Part shown: piece by piece, positions 36,344 through 44,573 of the stretch
How positions within the stretch are numbered: the first letter of the stretch is position 1
How the letters are laid out: each line of letters begins with the position of its first letter
Assembly (NCBI RefSeq): GCF_040675875.1
Contig: NZ_JBEGII010000001.1
Coordinates: 3,968,001-4,032,000 of the forward strand
Length of the DNA: 64,000 nucleotides
Direction of reading: 5' to 3'
DNA from: Microbacterium sp. LWO12-1.2
GTDB lineage: Bacteria > Actinomycetota > Actinomycetes > Actinomycetales > Microbacteriaceae
Made by a program: the position numbers and the translations under genes
Notes under the pieces: generated by a model
Seen by the model: the letters and a program-made list of their open reading frames with translations, nothing else
Told to the model about the DNA's origin: nothing
Database searches by the model: none

Positions 36344-36985
36344 ATGACAACTCTCGGAATCATCGGTGCAGGACACATCGGATCGCAGGTCGCGCGTGTG
36401 GCGGTCGCCCACGGCTACGACGTCGTGATCTCCAACTCGCGCGGACCGGAGACGCTCTCCGCGCTCGTCGAGGAACTCGGGCCGCGGGCACGGGCTGCGA
36501 CGGCGGTGGAAGCCGGCGAGGCAGGCGACGTCGTCGTGGTCACGGTTCCGCTGCGTGCGCTCGACCAGGTTCCGGTCGAGCCCCTCGCCGGAAAGATCGT
36601 GCTGGACACCAACAACTACTACTTCGAGCGCGACGGACACATCGAGGCACTCGACAAGGGTGAGACCACGACATCCGAACTCGTGCAGCAGCACCTTCCG
36701 ACCTCGAAGATCGCGAAGGCGTTCAACCACATCTATGCGGCCGACATCACCACCGACGGCGCGCCCGCAGGCACGGAGAACCGTCGGGCGCTCGCGACGG
36801 CGGGCGATGACGCCGAAGCCGTCGCGTTCATCACCGCCTTCTACGACGAGATCGGATTCGACACGGTGAACGTCGGCCCGTTGAGCGAGTCCTGGCGCGT
36901 CGAGCGCGACCGCCCGGCGTACGTCGTGCGCCAGAACGCGGCGGAGCTCGAGGCCAACCTCGCGATCGCGAACCGTCTTCCCTGA
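36344..36985 (+). CDS. F420/NADP oxidoreductase-like NAD(P)-binding protein
   Basis: 213-aa Rossmann protein. IGAGHIGSQVARVAVAHGYDVVISNSRGPE is the dinucleotide motif with the Ser-Arg pattern that prefers NADP. VVTVPLRAL and VLDTNNYYF follow, and IAKAFNHI matches the NPDH-dependent F420 reductase/NADP-oxidoreductase-coenzyme-F420-dependent group. Short length (no C-terminal dimer domain of larger dehydrogenases) fits this group. The electron partner is uncertain. A strong hairpin follows. Confidence 0.85.
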   Translation: MTTLGIIGAGHIGSQVARVAVAHGYDVVISNSRGPETLSALVEELGPRARAATAVEAGEAGDVVVVTVPLRALDQVPVEPLAGKIVLDTNNYYFERDGHIEALDKGETTTSELVQQHLPTSKIAKAFNHIYAADITTDGAPAGTENRRALATAGDDAEAVAFITAFYDEIGFDTVNVGPLSESWRVERDRPAYVVRQNAAELEANLAIANRLP

Positions 36986-37001
36986 GTTCTCGGCTCGGGA
37001 T

Positions 37002-37036
37002 GAAGGGGGAGGTCGTCGACGGCGGCCTCCCCCTTC
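37002..37036 (+). terminator. Hairpin terminator
   Basis: GAAGGGGGAGG (37002-37012) pairs perfectly with CCTCCCCCTTC (37026-37036) around a 13-nt loop. It closes the transcript of the NAD(P)-binding protein before the GntR gene. Confidence 0.8.
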
Positions 37037-37104
37037 TCGTGGGTAGCGTGACGGGATGGGATACCAAACTTGTCCCCGGTGCCGCCGAGTGAGAGAATCG
37101 CGGG

Positions 37105-37761
37105 ATGACGGCGGCGGGGGCTACCGGCGAACTCGAGTCGGTCAGGGTCACGCGAATACTGCGCGATGACATCATTCTCGGGCGCCGCGCGCCAGGATCC
37201 CGGCTCGTCGAGCGCGACATCGCTGCCGAACTGAACGTCTCCAGGCTGCCGGTGCGGGAGGCGATCCGCGCGCTGGTGAGCGAAGGTGTCGTCGTGGCAC
37301 GCCCGCGCACCTGGGCGGTCGTGCGCGAGTTCACTCATCGCGACATCAAGGACTTCGCAGAGGTACGTGAAGCGATCGAGACGCTCATCTTCGTCTTCGC
37401 CGCCGAGCGCCACGATGAGGCGGGGATCGCCCGACTTCGCGCGGCGTACGAGCGCGAGCGGGACGCGGCGGCGACGGGCGACGCCGAGGGCGCGCGTATC
37501 GCTGCCGCGGAGTTCCATGAGATCGCGGCCGAGCTGGCGGGCAACGAGATGCTGGGCGAGCTCATCGCTGTATTCATCACCCGTCTGCGCTGGCTCTTCG
37601 GGCAGCACGACGATCTGCCGGCGATGGCGGAGGAGCACCGCGTCATCCTCGAGACTTTGGCCGCGCGTGACGTCGAATCGATCCGGACGCTCATCCCGCA
37701 GCACCTGGCGAACGGGCAGGCCGTCGCAGAGCGTCGACTCGCCAACGGCTACCAGATCTGA
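37105..37761 (+). CDS. GntR family (FadR subfamily, FCD domain) regulator
   Basis: 218-aa regulator: winged HTH at 15-75 (RILRDDIILGRRAPGSRLVERDIAAELNVSRLPVREAIRALVSEGVV) and an alpha-helical FCD effector domain with metal-ligand-type residues in EVREAIETLI, AAEFHEIAAEL and AEEHRVILETL. It stands alone; no target gene is adjacent in the same orientation, so the regulon is unknown. GAGAAT lies 6 nt before the ATG. Confidence 0.9.
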   Translation: MTAAGATGELESVRVTRILRDDIILGRRAPGSRLVERDIAAELNVSRLPVREAIRALVSEGVVVARPRTWAVVREFTHRDIKDFAEVREAIETLIFVFAAERHDEAGIARLRAAYERERDAAATGDAEGARIAAAEFHEIAAELAGNEMLGELIAVFITRLRWLFGQHDDLPAMAEEHRVILETLAARDVESIRTLIPQHLANGQAVAERRLANGYQI

Positions 37762-37883
37762 CGTCGGTCGGGACGGGAAGCCACCTGGTGTCGCCCGCGA
37801 GCGGGGGACGTCACGCCACAATCGCTATATATTGATGCGTATCGGAATCGTTCCGGAACTGTCGCGTTGTCCTGGGGAGCGAG

Positions 37884-38129
37884 ATGCGGGGTCTTGCTGT
37901 CGCTGTAGGAAGCCTGCTGCTGGCGGGCGGAGCGGTGCTCGTCGTGATCGCCGATCAGGAGCGTGCTGCGGCGCTGGATGAGGTCAAGGCCCAGGTCGTC
38001 AAGACCCAACAGCTGTTCGACGACGCCCGTGCGCAGAATCTTCGGCTGGCGGAACAGCTCACAGCCCTCCGGTCCCAGATCGCCGAGCAGGATGCCACGC
38101 TCTCCGACTCCACGGGGTTCCTGCAGTGA
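37884..38129 (+). CDS. Small membrane-anchored coiled-coil protein
   Basis: 81-aa protein: N-terminal hydrophobic segment (LAVAVGSLLLAGGAVLVVIA) acting as signal anchor, then a predicted coiled coil (LDEVKAQVVKTQQLFDDARAQNLRLAEQLTALRSQI). Its stop overlaps the GTG of the next, secreted, protein (GTGA). The pairing suggests an interacting extracytoplasmic complex. No family recognised. Confidence 0.7.
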   Translation: MRGLAVAVGSLLLAGGAVLVVIADQERAAALDEVKAQVVKTQQLFDDARAQNLRLAEQLTALRSQIAEQDATLSDSTGFLQ

Positions 38130-38998
38130 TCCGTCGACTCGTATCGGTCTCCGTCGCGGTCGCCATGGTGCTCTCGGTCGGCATCCTGGCCCGCGCGAAC
38201 GGCCTCGACGCCGAGCGCGCGGAGGCCGTCGCAGAGCTCACCGCACTCGCCGACACCACCCGCACCGCGCTGCAGCGCACGGACTACCTCGAAGGGGCCG
38301 TCGAGCGTGCCGAGGAGGATACCGCGGACCGAGCCGCTGTGCTCGAGGTTCGTCCGGCGTTCCTCACGGAGATCACCGCCTTGAGCACGGCGTTGGCCGG
38401 TGCGAAGGGCAAAGTCGACACCGCGGCGCATCGGGCCGCAGCCCTGTCGGCGCAGCAGACCGTGCTCGATGAGCGCGCCGACCCCGACACGGTGAAGAAC
38501 GCCACCGCCACGGTGCACGCGCTCACCGCGAAGGTCGGCGAAGAAGTCGCCACCTGGCAGGCCGTCCAGCTCGCGCAGAGCGCGGGCCCCGGCGGGCCGG
38601 CATGGAGCACGAGCGGACCCGACGGCTACGCACGGGTGCGTGCCGCACTCGACCGCGTCGGCGGCGGGGGCGTGGGGCTCTACGAGTCATCCTCGTGCGC
38701 GGGGGGCAACGCGCCCGCGTGCGCGAACAGCAGCGGCTACATCAAGTACCGTGCCGACATCGCGAACTGGAGCGAGGGCCGACTCAACTGGGCGATGGCG
38801 CACGAGCTCGCGCACATCTATCAGTTCCGGGTCTGGGGTGCGCTGAACTCGTCAGGGGCGTATCACTCGATGTTCGGCGGCGATCCGGAGTTCCTGGCGA
38901 ACTGCATGGCCGTCGTGCGCGGCTACCCCGGCGGCGTGGGCTGCAACGGCGATCAGCAGGCCTGGGCCTCTGGTATCTGGGTCGGCGCAGTGCGCTGA
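38126..38998 (+). CDS. Secreted HExxH protein, putative metallopeptidase
   Basis: 290-aa exported protein with a signal segment (LVSVSVAVAMVLSVGILARA), a helical coiled-coil-like stalk (about 28-155) and a C-terminal globular domain. The latter has MAHELAHIYQF, a zincin HExxH motif, and four cysteines (SSCAGGNAPAC, NCMAV, GCNGD) that could form disulfides. The third zinc ligand is not obvious. It may be an inactive or short zincin. Translationally coupled to the small coiled-coil protein; both are presumably at the outer face of the membrane. Confidence 0.7.
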   Translation: MIRRLVSVSVAVAMVLSVGILARANGLDAERAEAVAELTALADTTRTALQRTDYLEGAVERAEEDTADRAAVLEVRPAFLTEITALSTALAGAKGKVDTAAHRAAALSAQQTVLDERADPDTVKNATATVHALTAKVGEEVATWQAVQLAQSAGPGGPAWSTSGPDGYARVRAALDRVGGGGVGLYESSSCAGGNAPACANSSGYIKYRADIANWSEGRLNWAMAHELAHIYQFRVWGALNSSGAYHSMFGGDPEFLANCMAVVRGYPGGVGCNGDQQAWASGIWVGAVR

Positions 38999-39031
38999 GC
39001 GCAGGCCCGGCACTGTCCCACTGGGTCGCGA

Positions 39032-39571
39032 TCAGACGCGCGTGAGGGGGAAGTGCGGTGTCGGCGGTAGCTCGACGTCGATCGTGTCTCCGGCGGCCAC
39101 GGTTCCGCCGCGGGAGATGATGCCCATGACCCCGGCGAGTCGGACGACGCGGCCCTCATCATCGGTCGTGATCACCTGCTTGAGCAGGCCGGACTGGAAA
39201 TCGTTGATCTGCTGGCACGGGTTGCGGAGGCCTGTGATCGTCACCACCGCATCGCCGAAGTGCAGTCGAGCGCCGACAGGAAGTGCCAGCAGGTCGATAT
39301 CCCTGGTGGTGATGTTCTCGCCGAGTTCACCGGGTACGACGCCGTGACCGCTCGCGCGCAGCTGGTCGAACAGTTCTTCATGGATCAGGTGCACCTGTCG
39401 CAGGTTCGGCTGCGACGGGTCTGCAGCCACCCGTGAGCGGTGCTGTACGGTTGCGCCGCAGTGCGCGTCCCCTTCGACACCGAGCCCCTCGAGGAGTGTG
39501 ATCGACTCACGTGTCAGCTTGCTGAAGGTGTGCGAAGCATGGGAATGAACTGCGACAACCCGAGGAGCCAT
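39032..39571 (-). CDS. MOSC domain-containing protein
   Basis: 179-aa MOSC-fold protein, related to molybdenum-cofactor sulfurase C-terminal domains and YiiM/YuaD. GLGVEGDAHCGATVQHRSR is the characteristic N-terminal block, PGELGENITTRDIDLLALPVGARL the core, and ITGLRNPCQQI carries the conserved cysteine. It probably acts in molybdenum-cofactor-dependent N-hydroxylated compound reduction or sulfur transfer. It converges with the HExxH gene. Confidence 0.9.
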   Translation of the reverse strand: MAPRVVAVHSHASHTFSKLTRESITLLEGLGVEGDAHCGATVQHRSRVAADPSQPNLRQVHLIHEELFDQLRASGHGVVPGELGENITTRDIDLLALPVGARLHFGDAVVTITGLRNPCQQINDFQSGLLKQVITTDDEGRVVRLAGVMGIISRGGTVAAGDTIDVELPPTPHFPLTRV

Positions 39572-39629
39572 GTCTCGATCGTTTCACGAAACATCGGGAC
39601 TCTCGACCGCTCGCCTTCCGTGGCACGCG

Positions 39630-40469
39630 CTACCGCAGCGGTGTGGTGGTGTCGATCGCCTCGCGCAGCGGGCCACGCATCACGCGCCAGTACGCCGACG
39701 GAGCCACCCGCACGAGCACGTCGATGAGTCGCGCTTCACGCCCGACCATCGTCCGGCCGCGTCGGCGCTTCGTCGCCTGCACGATCCGGGCCGCAGCGTC
39801 GGCGGGCTCGGTGTGGTACATCGCTGCCTGCGCCTCGGCGGCTCGTGCGGCGACAGCGGGGTCGATCGCGGCGGCGTACCTGCCGTGCAGGATGATGCCG
39901 GTGCGCACACCGGCCGGATACACCGCGCCGACCGAGACCGAGGTTCCCTCCAGCTCGTGCCGCAGCGCCTCCGAGAACGCGCGTACGGCGAACTTGCTCA
40001 TCGCGTAGGGGATGCGCCCCGCCGGAGAGGCGAGCGCATAGACGCTGGCCAGGTGCGAGATATGGGCGGCCGGTGCCTTCCGCAGCGCCGGCAGCAGGGC
40101 CTTGGTGATCGAGACGGTGCCCCAGAGATTCACGTCGGTCAGCCAGCGCATCTCCTCCATCGTCAGCTGATCGAGATTGCCGAGCATCGACGAGCCGGCG
40201 CACGTGATGAGGGCGTTGATCCGCGGATGCGCGGCGGTGATCTCGGCGGCGGTGGCGAATACGGCGTCGTCATCGCGGAGGTCGACCACGTGGGTGGTCA
40301 CCGTGGTGCCGCTCAGCCCCGCGGCGACCTCGGCGAGAGCGGCGGCATTGTGGTCGATCAGCGCGAGATGCGCGCCTTCGACCGCGAGTAGCCGGGCGAT
40401 CGACGCGCCCATGCCGCTGGCCGCACCGGTGATCACGGTCGTGCTCCCGGCAAGGTGGAGGTGCTTCAT
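39630..40469 (-). CDS. SDR family oxidoreductase
   Basis: 279-aa classical SDR: TGAASGMGASIARLLAVEGAHLALIDHN (cofactor motif with Asp favouring NAD), CAGSS in place of NNAG, the catalytic serine in HLASVYALAS, and YAMSKFAVRAFSEALRHEL with Tyr-Lys. The C-terminal region (about 35 residues past the core, with RIVQATKRRRGRTMVG) is typical of the larger SDRs annotated as acyl-CoA or sterol-type reductases. Substrate unknown. Confidence 0.9.
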   Translation of the reverse strand: MKHLHLAGSTTVITGAASGMGASIARLLAVEGAHLALIDHNAAALAEVAAGLSGTTVTTHVVDLRDDDAVFATAAEITAAHPRINALITCAGSSMLGNLDQLTMEEMRWLTDVNLWGTVSITKALLPALRKAPAAHISHLASVYALASPAGRIPYAMSKFAVRAFSEALRHELEGTSVSVGAVYPAGVRTGIILHGRYAAAIDPAVAARAAEAQAAMYHTEPADAAARIVQATKRRRGRTMVGREARLIDVLVRVAPSAYWRVMRGPLREAIDTTTPLR

Positions 40470-40600
40470 GCTTCTCCTTCTGGCGCGCGGCGGTGCGCGT
40501 CGTCTGGGTGGTCGTCGGGCCGGGTGAGATCCCGATCCGAACCATTCTGTCCGACGCTTCGAGCAAGCGATACCGGTACGCTCGTGAGGAGGAGGTACCG

Positions 40601-41182
40601 GTGGGACGGACAGCGGATGCCATCGCTGAAGGTGTCGCGATCGCGACCGCTGCAGCGCGCCTGGCCGTCAAGAATCACATCCTCGTCGGCACGATCGCCG
40701 AGAACGGAGTCTTCGACACCGACAAGTACATCGACGACGCCCGAGAGGCATTGCGCGCGATGGCCGAGGAGTCCGAAGAGGCCGCAGCGAACGTGACCGC
40801 TCTGCGCAAGAGGGCGCGCGGTCGCCACTCCGACCCGTCCGGTACGCACGACTACCGCGACCGCGATGTGCGCAATCTCCGTCGCAGGGCGAAGCAGTCC
40901 AGCGGCGTCGCCGCGAAGCTGCGTGACGTGATGCAGGACCGCGACCAGCTGCGCGTCATCGTCGAGGAGGCTCGTGAGGCGGCCTGGGCCGACGTGCGCC
41001 ACAACCTCGACCGCCGACTGCGGGTCGAGGGGATGCGTCCGGATCAGGACCCCGATTACGACCGCATGCGCGAGGCGCGGATGCAGGCGCTGCGGCTCGT
41101 CGATCTGCAGGCGCTGTCGTCGCAGCAGCGCGCCAAAGCCAAGCGCAAGAAGAAGCAGAAAGCCGACGCCGAGGCCGAGTGA
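40601..41182 (+). CDS. Conserved hypothetical helical protein
   Basis: 193-aa, highly charged and mostly helical protein without signal or membrane segment. It has TADAIAEGVAIATAAARLAVKN at the N terminus, an arginine-rich middle (RNLRRRAKQSSGVAAKLRD) and a lysine-rich C-terminal tail (AKAKRKKKQK). GTG at 40601 was chosen because GGAGG lies 5 nt upstream; a longer in-frame extension begins at 40493. The basic tail suggests nucleic-acid or ribosome contact, which is inference. No catalytic motif seen. Confidence 0.7.
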   Translation: MGRTADAIAEGVAIATAAARLAVKNHILVGTIAENGVFDTDKYIDDAREALRAMAEESEEAAANVTALRKRARGRHSDPSGTHDYRDRDVRNLRRRAKQSSGVAAKLRDVMQDRDQLRVIVEEAREAAWADVRHNLDRRLRVEGMRPDQDPDYDRMREARMQALRLVDLQALSSQQRAKAKRKKKQKADAEAE

Positions 41183-41248
41183 GGCCCCGTTTCGCTTTCC
41201 CGTCGCGACTGTTGTAGGCTGTTCTACGGCCCGCTGAGCGGTCCAGGA

Positions 41249-41321
41249 GCGCCCGTAGCTCAATGGATAGAGCATCTGACTACGGATCAGAAGGTTAGGG
41301 GTTCGAGTCCCTTCGGGCGCA
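41249..41321 (+). tRNA. tRNA-Arg (anticodon ACG)
   Basis: 73-nt cloverleaf. Acceptor GCGCCCG pairs with CGGGCGC and the discriminator is A41321. D-arm is GCTC/GAGC, anticodon stem TCTGA/TCAGA with loop CTACGGA (anticodon ACG at 41282-41284), and T-arm AGGGG/CCCTT with TTCGAGT. CCA is not encoded. The A34 is expected to be deaminated to inosine to read CGU/CGC/CGA. Confidence 0.97.
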
Positions 41322-41329
41322 CATCAGTT

Positions 41330-41361
41330 GAAACGGCTTCCACTTCGGTGGAGGCCGTTTC
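41330..41361 (+). terminator. Terminator hairpin after tRNA-Arg
   Basis: GAAACGGC (41330-41337) pairs with GCCGTTTC (41354-41361), and the stem continues inward through CCAC/GTGG around a TTCG tetraloop. A T-run (TCCTTTTT) follows at 41374-41381. Confidence 0.8.
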
Positions 41362-41384
41362 TGCGTTAACGGCTCCTTTTTCCG

Positions 41385-41438
41385 AGGGGTCAAGACACGC
41401 CGCGCCCGCGGTCGAGGCAGCGGCGTGTTCTGACCCCT
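41385..41438. repeat. Dispersed 56-bp hairpin repeat, copy 1
   Basis: Left arm AGGGGTCAAGACACGCCGC (41385-41403), 16-nt loop, right arm GCGGCGTGTTCTGACCCCT (41420-41438); 17 of 19 pairs form. It sits between tRNA-Arg and the convergent LysR gene. The same element occurs at 55976 and 58811. A bidirectional terminator is the likely role. Confidence 0.85.
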
Positions 41439-41448
41439 GAGGGTCGGG

Positions 41449-42390
41449 CTACCCGAGCAACTCCACCCCGAACCCGGCCACCACGGCGCGCAATTCGGCG
41501 AGGTAGCGCTGCGCCTGCTCGGTGAGCGGGATGGCGGAGTGGTCGATCCATCCGATCTCGATCCGCTCATCGATGTCGAGCGGGATCGCGACGATCTCCG
41601 GGTCGAGGTCGTCGCTGATGATGCCTGTGGAGATCGTGTAGCCGTCGAGTCCGATCATGAGGTTGAAGATGGTGGCGCGGTCCGCCACCCTGATCTCCTG
41701 CTTGCTCGACAGGGTGGAGAGGATCTCCTCGGCGAAGTAGAACGAGTTGTTCGCGCCCTGGTCGAAGGTGAGCCGCGGCAGGTCGGCGAGATCGTCGAGC
41801 GTGACGTGATCTCGCGCGGCGAGCGGGTTCTTCCGCGAGATGAAGATGTGCGGGTCGGCGAGGAAGAGCGGATGGAACGCGAGCCCTGAATCCCGGAGGA
41901 GCTTGTCGATGACGTTCCGGTTGAAGTCGTTCCGGTACAGGATGCCGAGCTCACTGCGGAGCGTGCGGACATCCTCGATGATCTCCCACGTGCGCGTCTC
42001 CCGCAGCGAGAACTCGTACTCGGCCGCATTGCTGCCCTTGACCATGCGCACGAAGGCGTCGACCACGAAGGAGTAGTGCTGCGCCGAGACGCCCAGCAGG
42101 CGTCGCGACGGTGCCCGACCGAGGTAGCGCTGCTCGAGCAGGGCCACCTGCTCGGTGACCTGCCGCGCATATCCGAGGAACTCCACCCCCTCTGTGGTGA
42201 GCGTCACTCCGCGGGCCGAGCGGAGGAAGAGAGTGCGGCCGATCCGCGTCTCCAGATCCTTCATCGCCGCCGACATCGTCGGTTGGGAGACGTAGAGCAG
42301 GTCCGCGGCCGCGCTGATCGACCCCTCCGCGGCGACCTCGATGAAGTAGACGAGCTGCTGCAGGGTGATGCCGTTGGATCCGCGAGCCAT
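41449..42390 (-). CDS. LysR family regulator (divergent from mesX-mesD)
   Basis: 313-aa LTTR. The HTH is LQQLVYFIEVAAEGSISAAADLLYVSQPTMSAAMKDLETRIG, followed by the usual LFLRSARGVTLTTEG and a periplasmic-binding-protein-like effector domain (about 95-310). It is transcribed away from mesX across a 126-bp gap with symmetric sequences, so it probably controls the methionine genes. The effector could be methionine, homocysteine or a sulfur/methyl metabolite; this is not determinable from sequence. Confidence 0.92.
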   Translation of the reverse strand: MARGSNGITLQQLVYFIEVAAEGSISAAADLLYVSQPTMSAAMKDLETRIGRTLFLRSARGVTLTTEGVEFLGYARQVTEQVALLEQRYLGRAPSRRLLGVSAQHYSFVVDAFVRMVKGSNAAEYEFSLRETRTWEIIEDVRTLRSELGILYRNDFNRNVIDKLLRDSGLAFHPLFLADPHIFISRKNPLAARDHVTLDDLADLPRLTFDQGANNSFYFAEEILSTLSSKQEIRVADRATIFNLMIGLDGYTISTGIISDDLDPEIVAIPLDIDERIEIGWIDHSAIPLTEQAQRYLAELRAVVAGFGVELLG

Positions 42391-42399
42391 AGGTGGATC

Positions 42400-42424
42400 C
42401 TATAACAATGCATAGCCGCGGCTA
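42400..42424. promoter_or_regulatory. Candidate LysR operator in the mesX divergent region
   Basis: CTAT-aacaatgc-ATAG (42400-42415) abuts and overlaps a perfect 12-bp palindrome TAGCCGCGGCTA (42413-42424). Both lie close to the LysR start and about 95-115 bp from mesX. Assignment as LysR sites rests on symmetry and position. Confidence 0.4.
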
Positions 42425-42516
42425 CTTACCCGATATCCGCGCCCTGCCTGCACGATGGAAGCACAGACTTCCGCGCGGCCGATTCCGGCCGATCACAGCT
42501 ATCAGATGGGCCGCTC

Positions 42517-43509
42517 ATGGCGAACGAATTCACGTTCAACATCTCCACCACCCGCTTCGACGAGGACTACGCGCCCTCCGAGAACTCCCGCATCACCACG
42601 AACTTCGCCAACCTCGCCCGCGGCGAGCACCGCCAGCAGAACCTCCACAACGCGCTGACGATGATCGAGCGTCGATTCAACTCCCTCGCTCACTGGGACA
42701 ACCCCACCCAGGACCGCTACGGCGTCGAGCTCGAGATCGTCTCGGTCGAGTTGGAGTTCTCCACGGGCGATGAGGACAAGGCGTTCCCGCTGCTCGAGGT
42801 CCTCGACATCCAGATCGTCGACCGGGTCACCGGCGCACGTCATCACGGGATCGTGGGCAACAACTTCTCGTCCTACGTGCGCGACTACGACTTCAGTGTG
42901 CTGCTGCCGGCGACCACAGAGGCTGCGGGCAAGTTCACGCTTCCCGTCGAGTTCGGCGTGCTGCACGGCAAGCTGTTCCAGCACTTCCTCGCCTCGGACG
43001 CGTATCAGGAGCGGTTCTCGAGCTCGCCCGTCATCTGCATCAGCGTCTCGACGAGCAAGGAGTACCAGCGCACCGCGAACCACCACCCGGTCCTCGGCGT
43101 GGAGTATCAGCAGAACGACTACTCCCTCACGGATGAGTACTTCGGCAAGATGGGTCTGCAGGTGCGCTACTTCATGCCCCCCGGAAGCGTGGCGCCGCTC
43201 GCGTTCTACTTCAAGGGCGACCTGCTGAACGACTACTCGAACCTGCAGCTGGCCGGCACCATCAGCACGATGGAGACGTTCCAGAAGATCTATCGTCCGG
43301 AGATCTACAACGCGAACGCGGCGGCGGCACACGTCTACCGGCCGACGCTCGATCAGCAGAACTTCTCGTCGACGCAGATCGCGTACGACCGCGTCGAGCG
43401 CAGCCAGCTCGCCAGTGCGCAGGGCAAGTACACGGAAGAGCACTTCATGAAGCCGCACCAGGATGTTCTCGATCGCTGGGCCGCCGATTACCCGACCCCG
43501 GTCGCCTGA
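42517..43509 (+). CDS. mesX: DUF1852 protein, putative oxygenase MesX
   Basis: 330-aa protein of the DUF1852 family. FTFNISTTRFDEDYAPSENSRITTNFANLARGE is the diagnostic N terminus. Internal blocks include RYGVELEIVSVELEF, HHGIVGNNFSSYVRDYDFS and YFKGDLLNDYSNLQLAGTISTMETFQKIYRPEIYNANA. Genetics in other bacteria shows that MesX is required, with oxygen, for the folate-independent methionine synthase MesD. It precedes mesD by 19 bp. Whether MesX generates the methyl donor is unresolved; the oxygenase label is from published inference. Confidence 0.9.
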   Translation: MANEFTFNISTTRFDEDYAPSENSRITTNFANLARGEHRQQNLHNALTMIERRFNSLAHWDNPTQDRYGVELEIVSVELEFSTGDEDKAFPLLEVLDIQIVDRVTGARHHGIVGNNFSSYVRDYDFSVLLPATTEAAGKFTLPVEFGVLHGKLFQHFLASDAYQERFSSSPVICISVSTSKEYQRTANHHPVLGVEYQQNDYSLTDEYFGKMGLQVRYFMPPGSVAPLAFYFKGDLLNDYSNLQLAGTISTMETFQKIYRPEIYNANAAAAHVYRPTLDQQNFSSTQIAYDRVERSQLASAQGKYTEEHFMKPHQDVLDRWAADYPTPVA

Positions 43510-43528
43510 ACTGCGGAGCATCACGGAC

Positions 43529-44566
43529 ATGACCACTCTTCTTCCCACCTCGATCGTGGGCAGCCTCCCGAAGCCCTCGTGGCTCGCGCAGCCGGAAACC
43601 CTCTGGTCCCCCTGGAAGCTCGAGGGCGATGCCCTGATCGAGGGCAAGCAGGATGCGCTGCGCATCGCCGTGCAGGAGCAGCGCCAGCGCGGCATCGACA
43701 TCATCAGCGACGGCGAGCAGACCCGCCAGCACTTCGTCACCACGTTCATCGAGCACCTCGACGGCGTCGACTTCGATCAGCGTGAGACCGTGCGGATCCG
43801 CAACCGCTACGACGCGAGCGTTCCGACCGTCGTGGGTGCGGTGAGCCGTCAGAAGCCGGTGTTCGTCGACGACGCGAAGTACCTCCGTCAGCAGACCGAC
43901 CAGCCGATCAAGTGGGCGCTTCCCGGTCCGATGACGATGATCGACACTCTCGCCGACCGTCACTACAAGAGCCGCGAGAAGCTGGCGTGGGAGTTCGCGA
44001 CCATCCTCAACCAGGAGGCGCGGGAGCTCGAGGCTGCAGGGGTCGACATCATCCAGTTCGACGAGCCCTCCTTCAACGTCTTCTTCGACGAGGTGCAGGA
44101 CTGGGGCGTGGCGGCGCTGGAGCGTGCGGTCGAAGGGCTGAGCGCCGAGACCGTCGTGCACATCTGTTACGGCTACGGCATCAAGGCGAACACCGACTGG
44201 AAAGCCACCCTCGGTTCGGAGTGGCGTCAGTACGAGGAGTCCTTCCCGCTTCTGCAGCAGTCCTCCATCGACGTCATCTCGCTGGAGAGCCAGAACTCCC
44301 ATGTACCGATCGACCTCCTCGAGCTCGTCCGAGGCAAGAAGGTCATGCTCGGTGCCATCGATGTGGCGAACGAGACGGTCGAGACGCCGGAGCAGGTCGC
44401 CGAGACCCTGCGCAAGGCGCTCGCCTTCGTGGATGCCGACAAGCTCATCCCGAGCACGAACTGCGGCATGGCTCCGCTGCCCCGCGATGTCGCGAGCGGC
44501 AAGCTGGGTGCGCTCAGCGCGGGCGCGGCCATCGTTCGCGAGGAGCTCGCCGCTGCGAGGGTCTGA
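43529..44566 (+). CDS. mesD: Core-MetE-type methionine synthase MesD
   Basis: 345-aa protein equal to the C-terminal catalytic half of MetE, lacking the N-terminal folate-binding half (MetE is about 750 aa). Zinc ligands are visible in VVHICYGYG (His and Cys) and STNCGMAPLP (Cys), with a Glu in SLES, and the homocysteine loop SIVGSLPKPSWL is at the N terminus. It methylates homocysteine using a donor other than 5-methyl-THF. ATG at 43529 was chosen because it gives the SIVGSLPKP start shared by the family; a longer in-frame start at 43463 lies within mesX. It ends 7 bp before the convergent LacI gene. Confidence 0.9.
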   Translation: MTTLLPTSIVGSLPKPSWLAQPETLWSPWKLEGDALIEGKQDALRIAVQEQRQRGIDIISDGEQTRQHFVTTFIEHLDGVDFDQRETVRIRNRYDASVPTVVGAVSRQKPVFVDDAKYLRQQTDQPIKWALPGPMTMIDTLADRHYKSREKLAWEFATILNQEARELEAAGVDIIQFDEPSFNVFFDEVQDWGVAALERAVEGLSAETVVHICYGYGIKANTDWKATLGSEWRQYEESFPLLQQSSIDVISLESQNSHVPIDLLELVRGKKVMLGAIDVANETVETPEQVAETLRKALAFVDADKLIPSTNCGMAPLPRDVASGKLGALSAGAAIVREELAAARV

Positions 44567-44573
44567 CCTGCGA

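Noticed and set aside
34769-36730. Long open frame (653 codons) on the minus strand across sufU, the GNAT gene and the next gene
   Set aside because: Antisense to three genes with clear family motifs, and no recognisable domain of its own.
41249-41448. tRNA-Arg as an integration site
   Set aside because: No duplicated tRNA 3' end or integrase gene is seen downstream; a terminator and a hairpin repeat follow directly.
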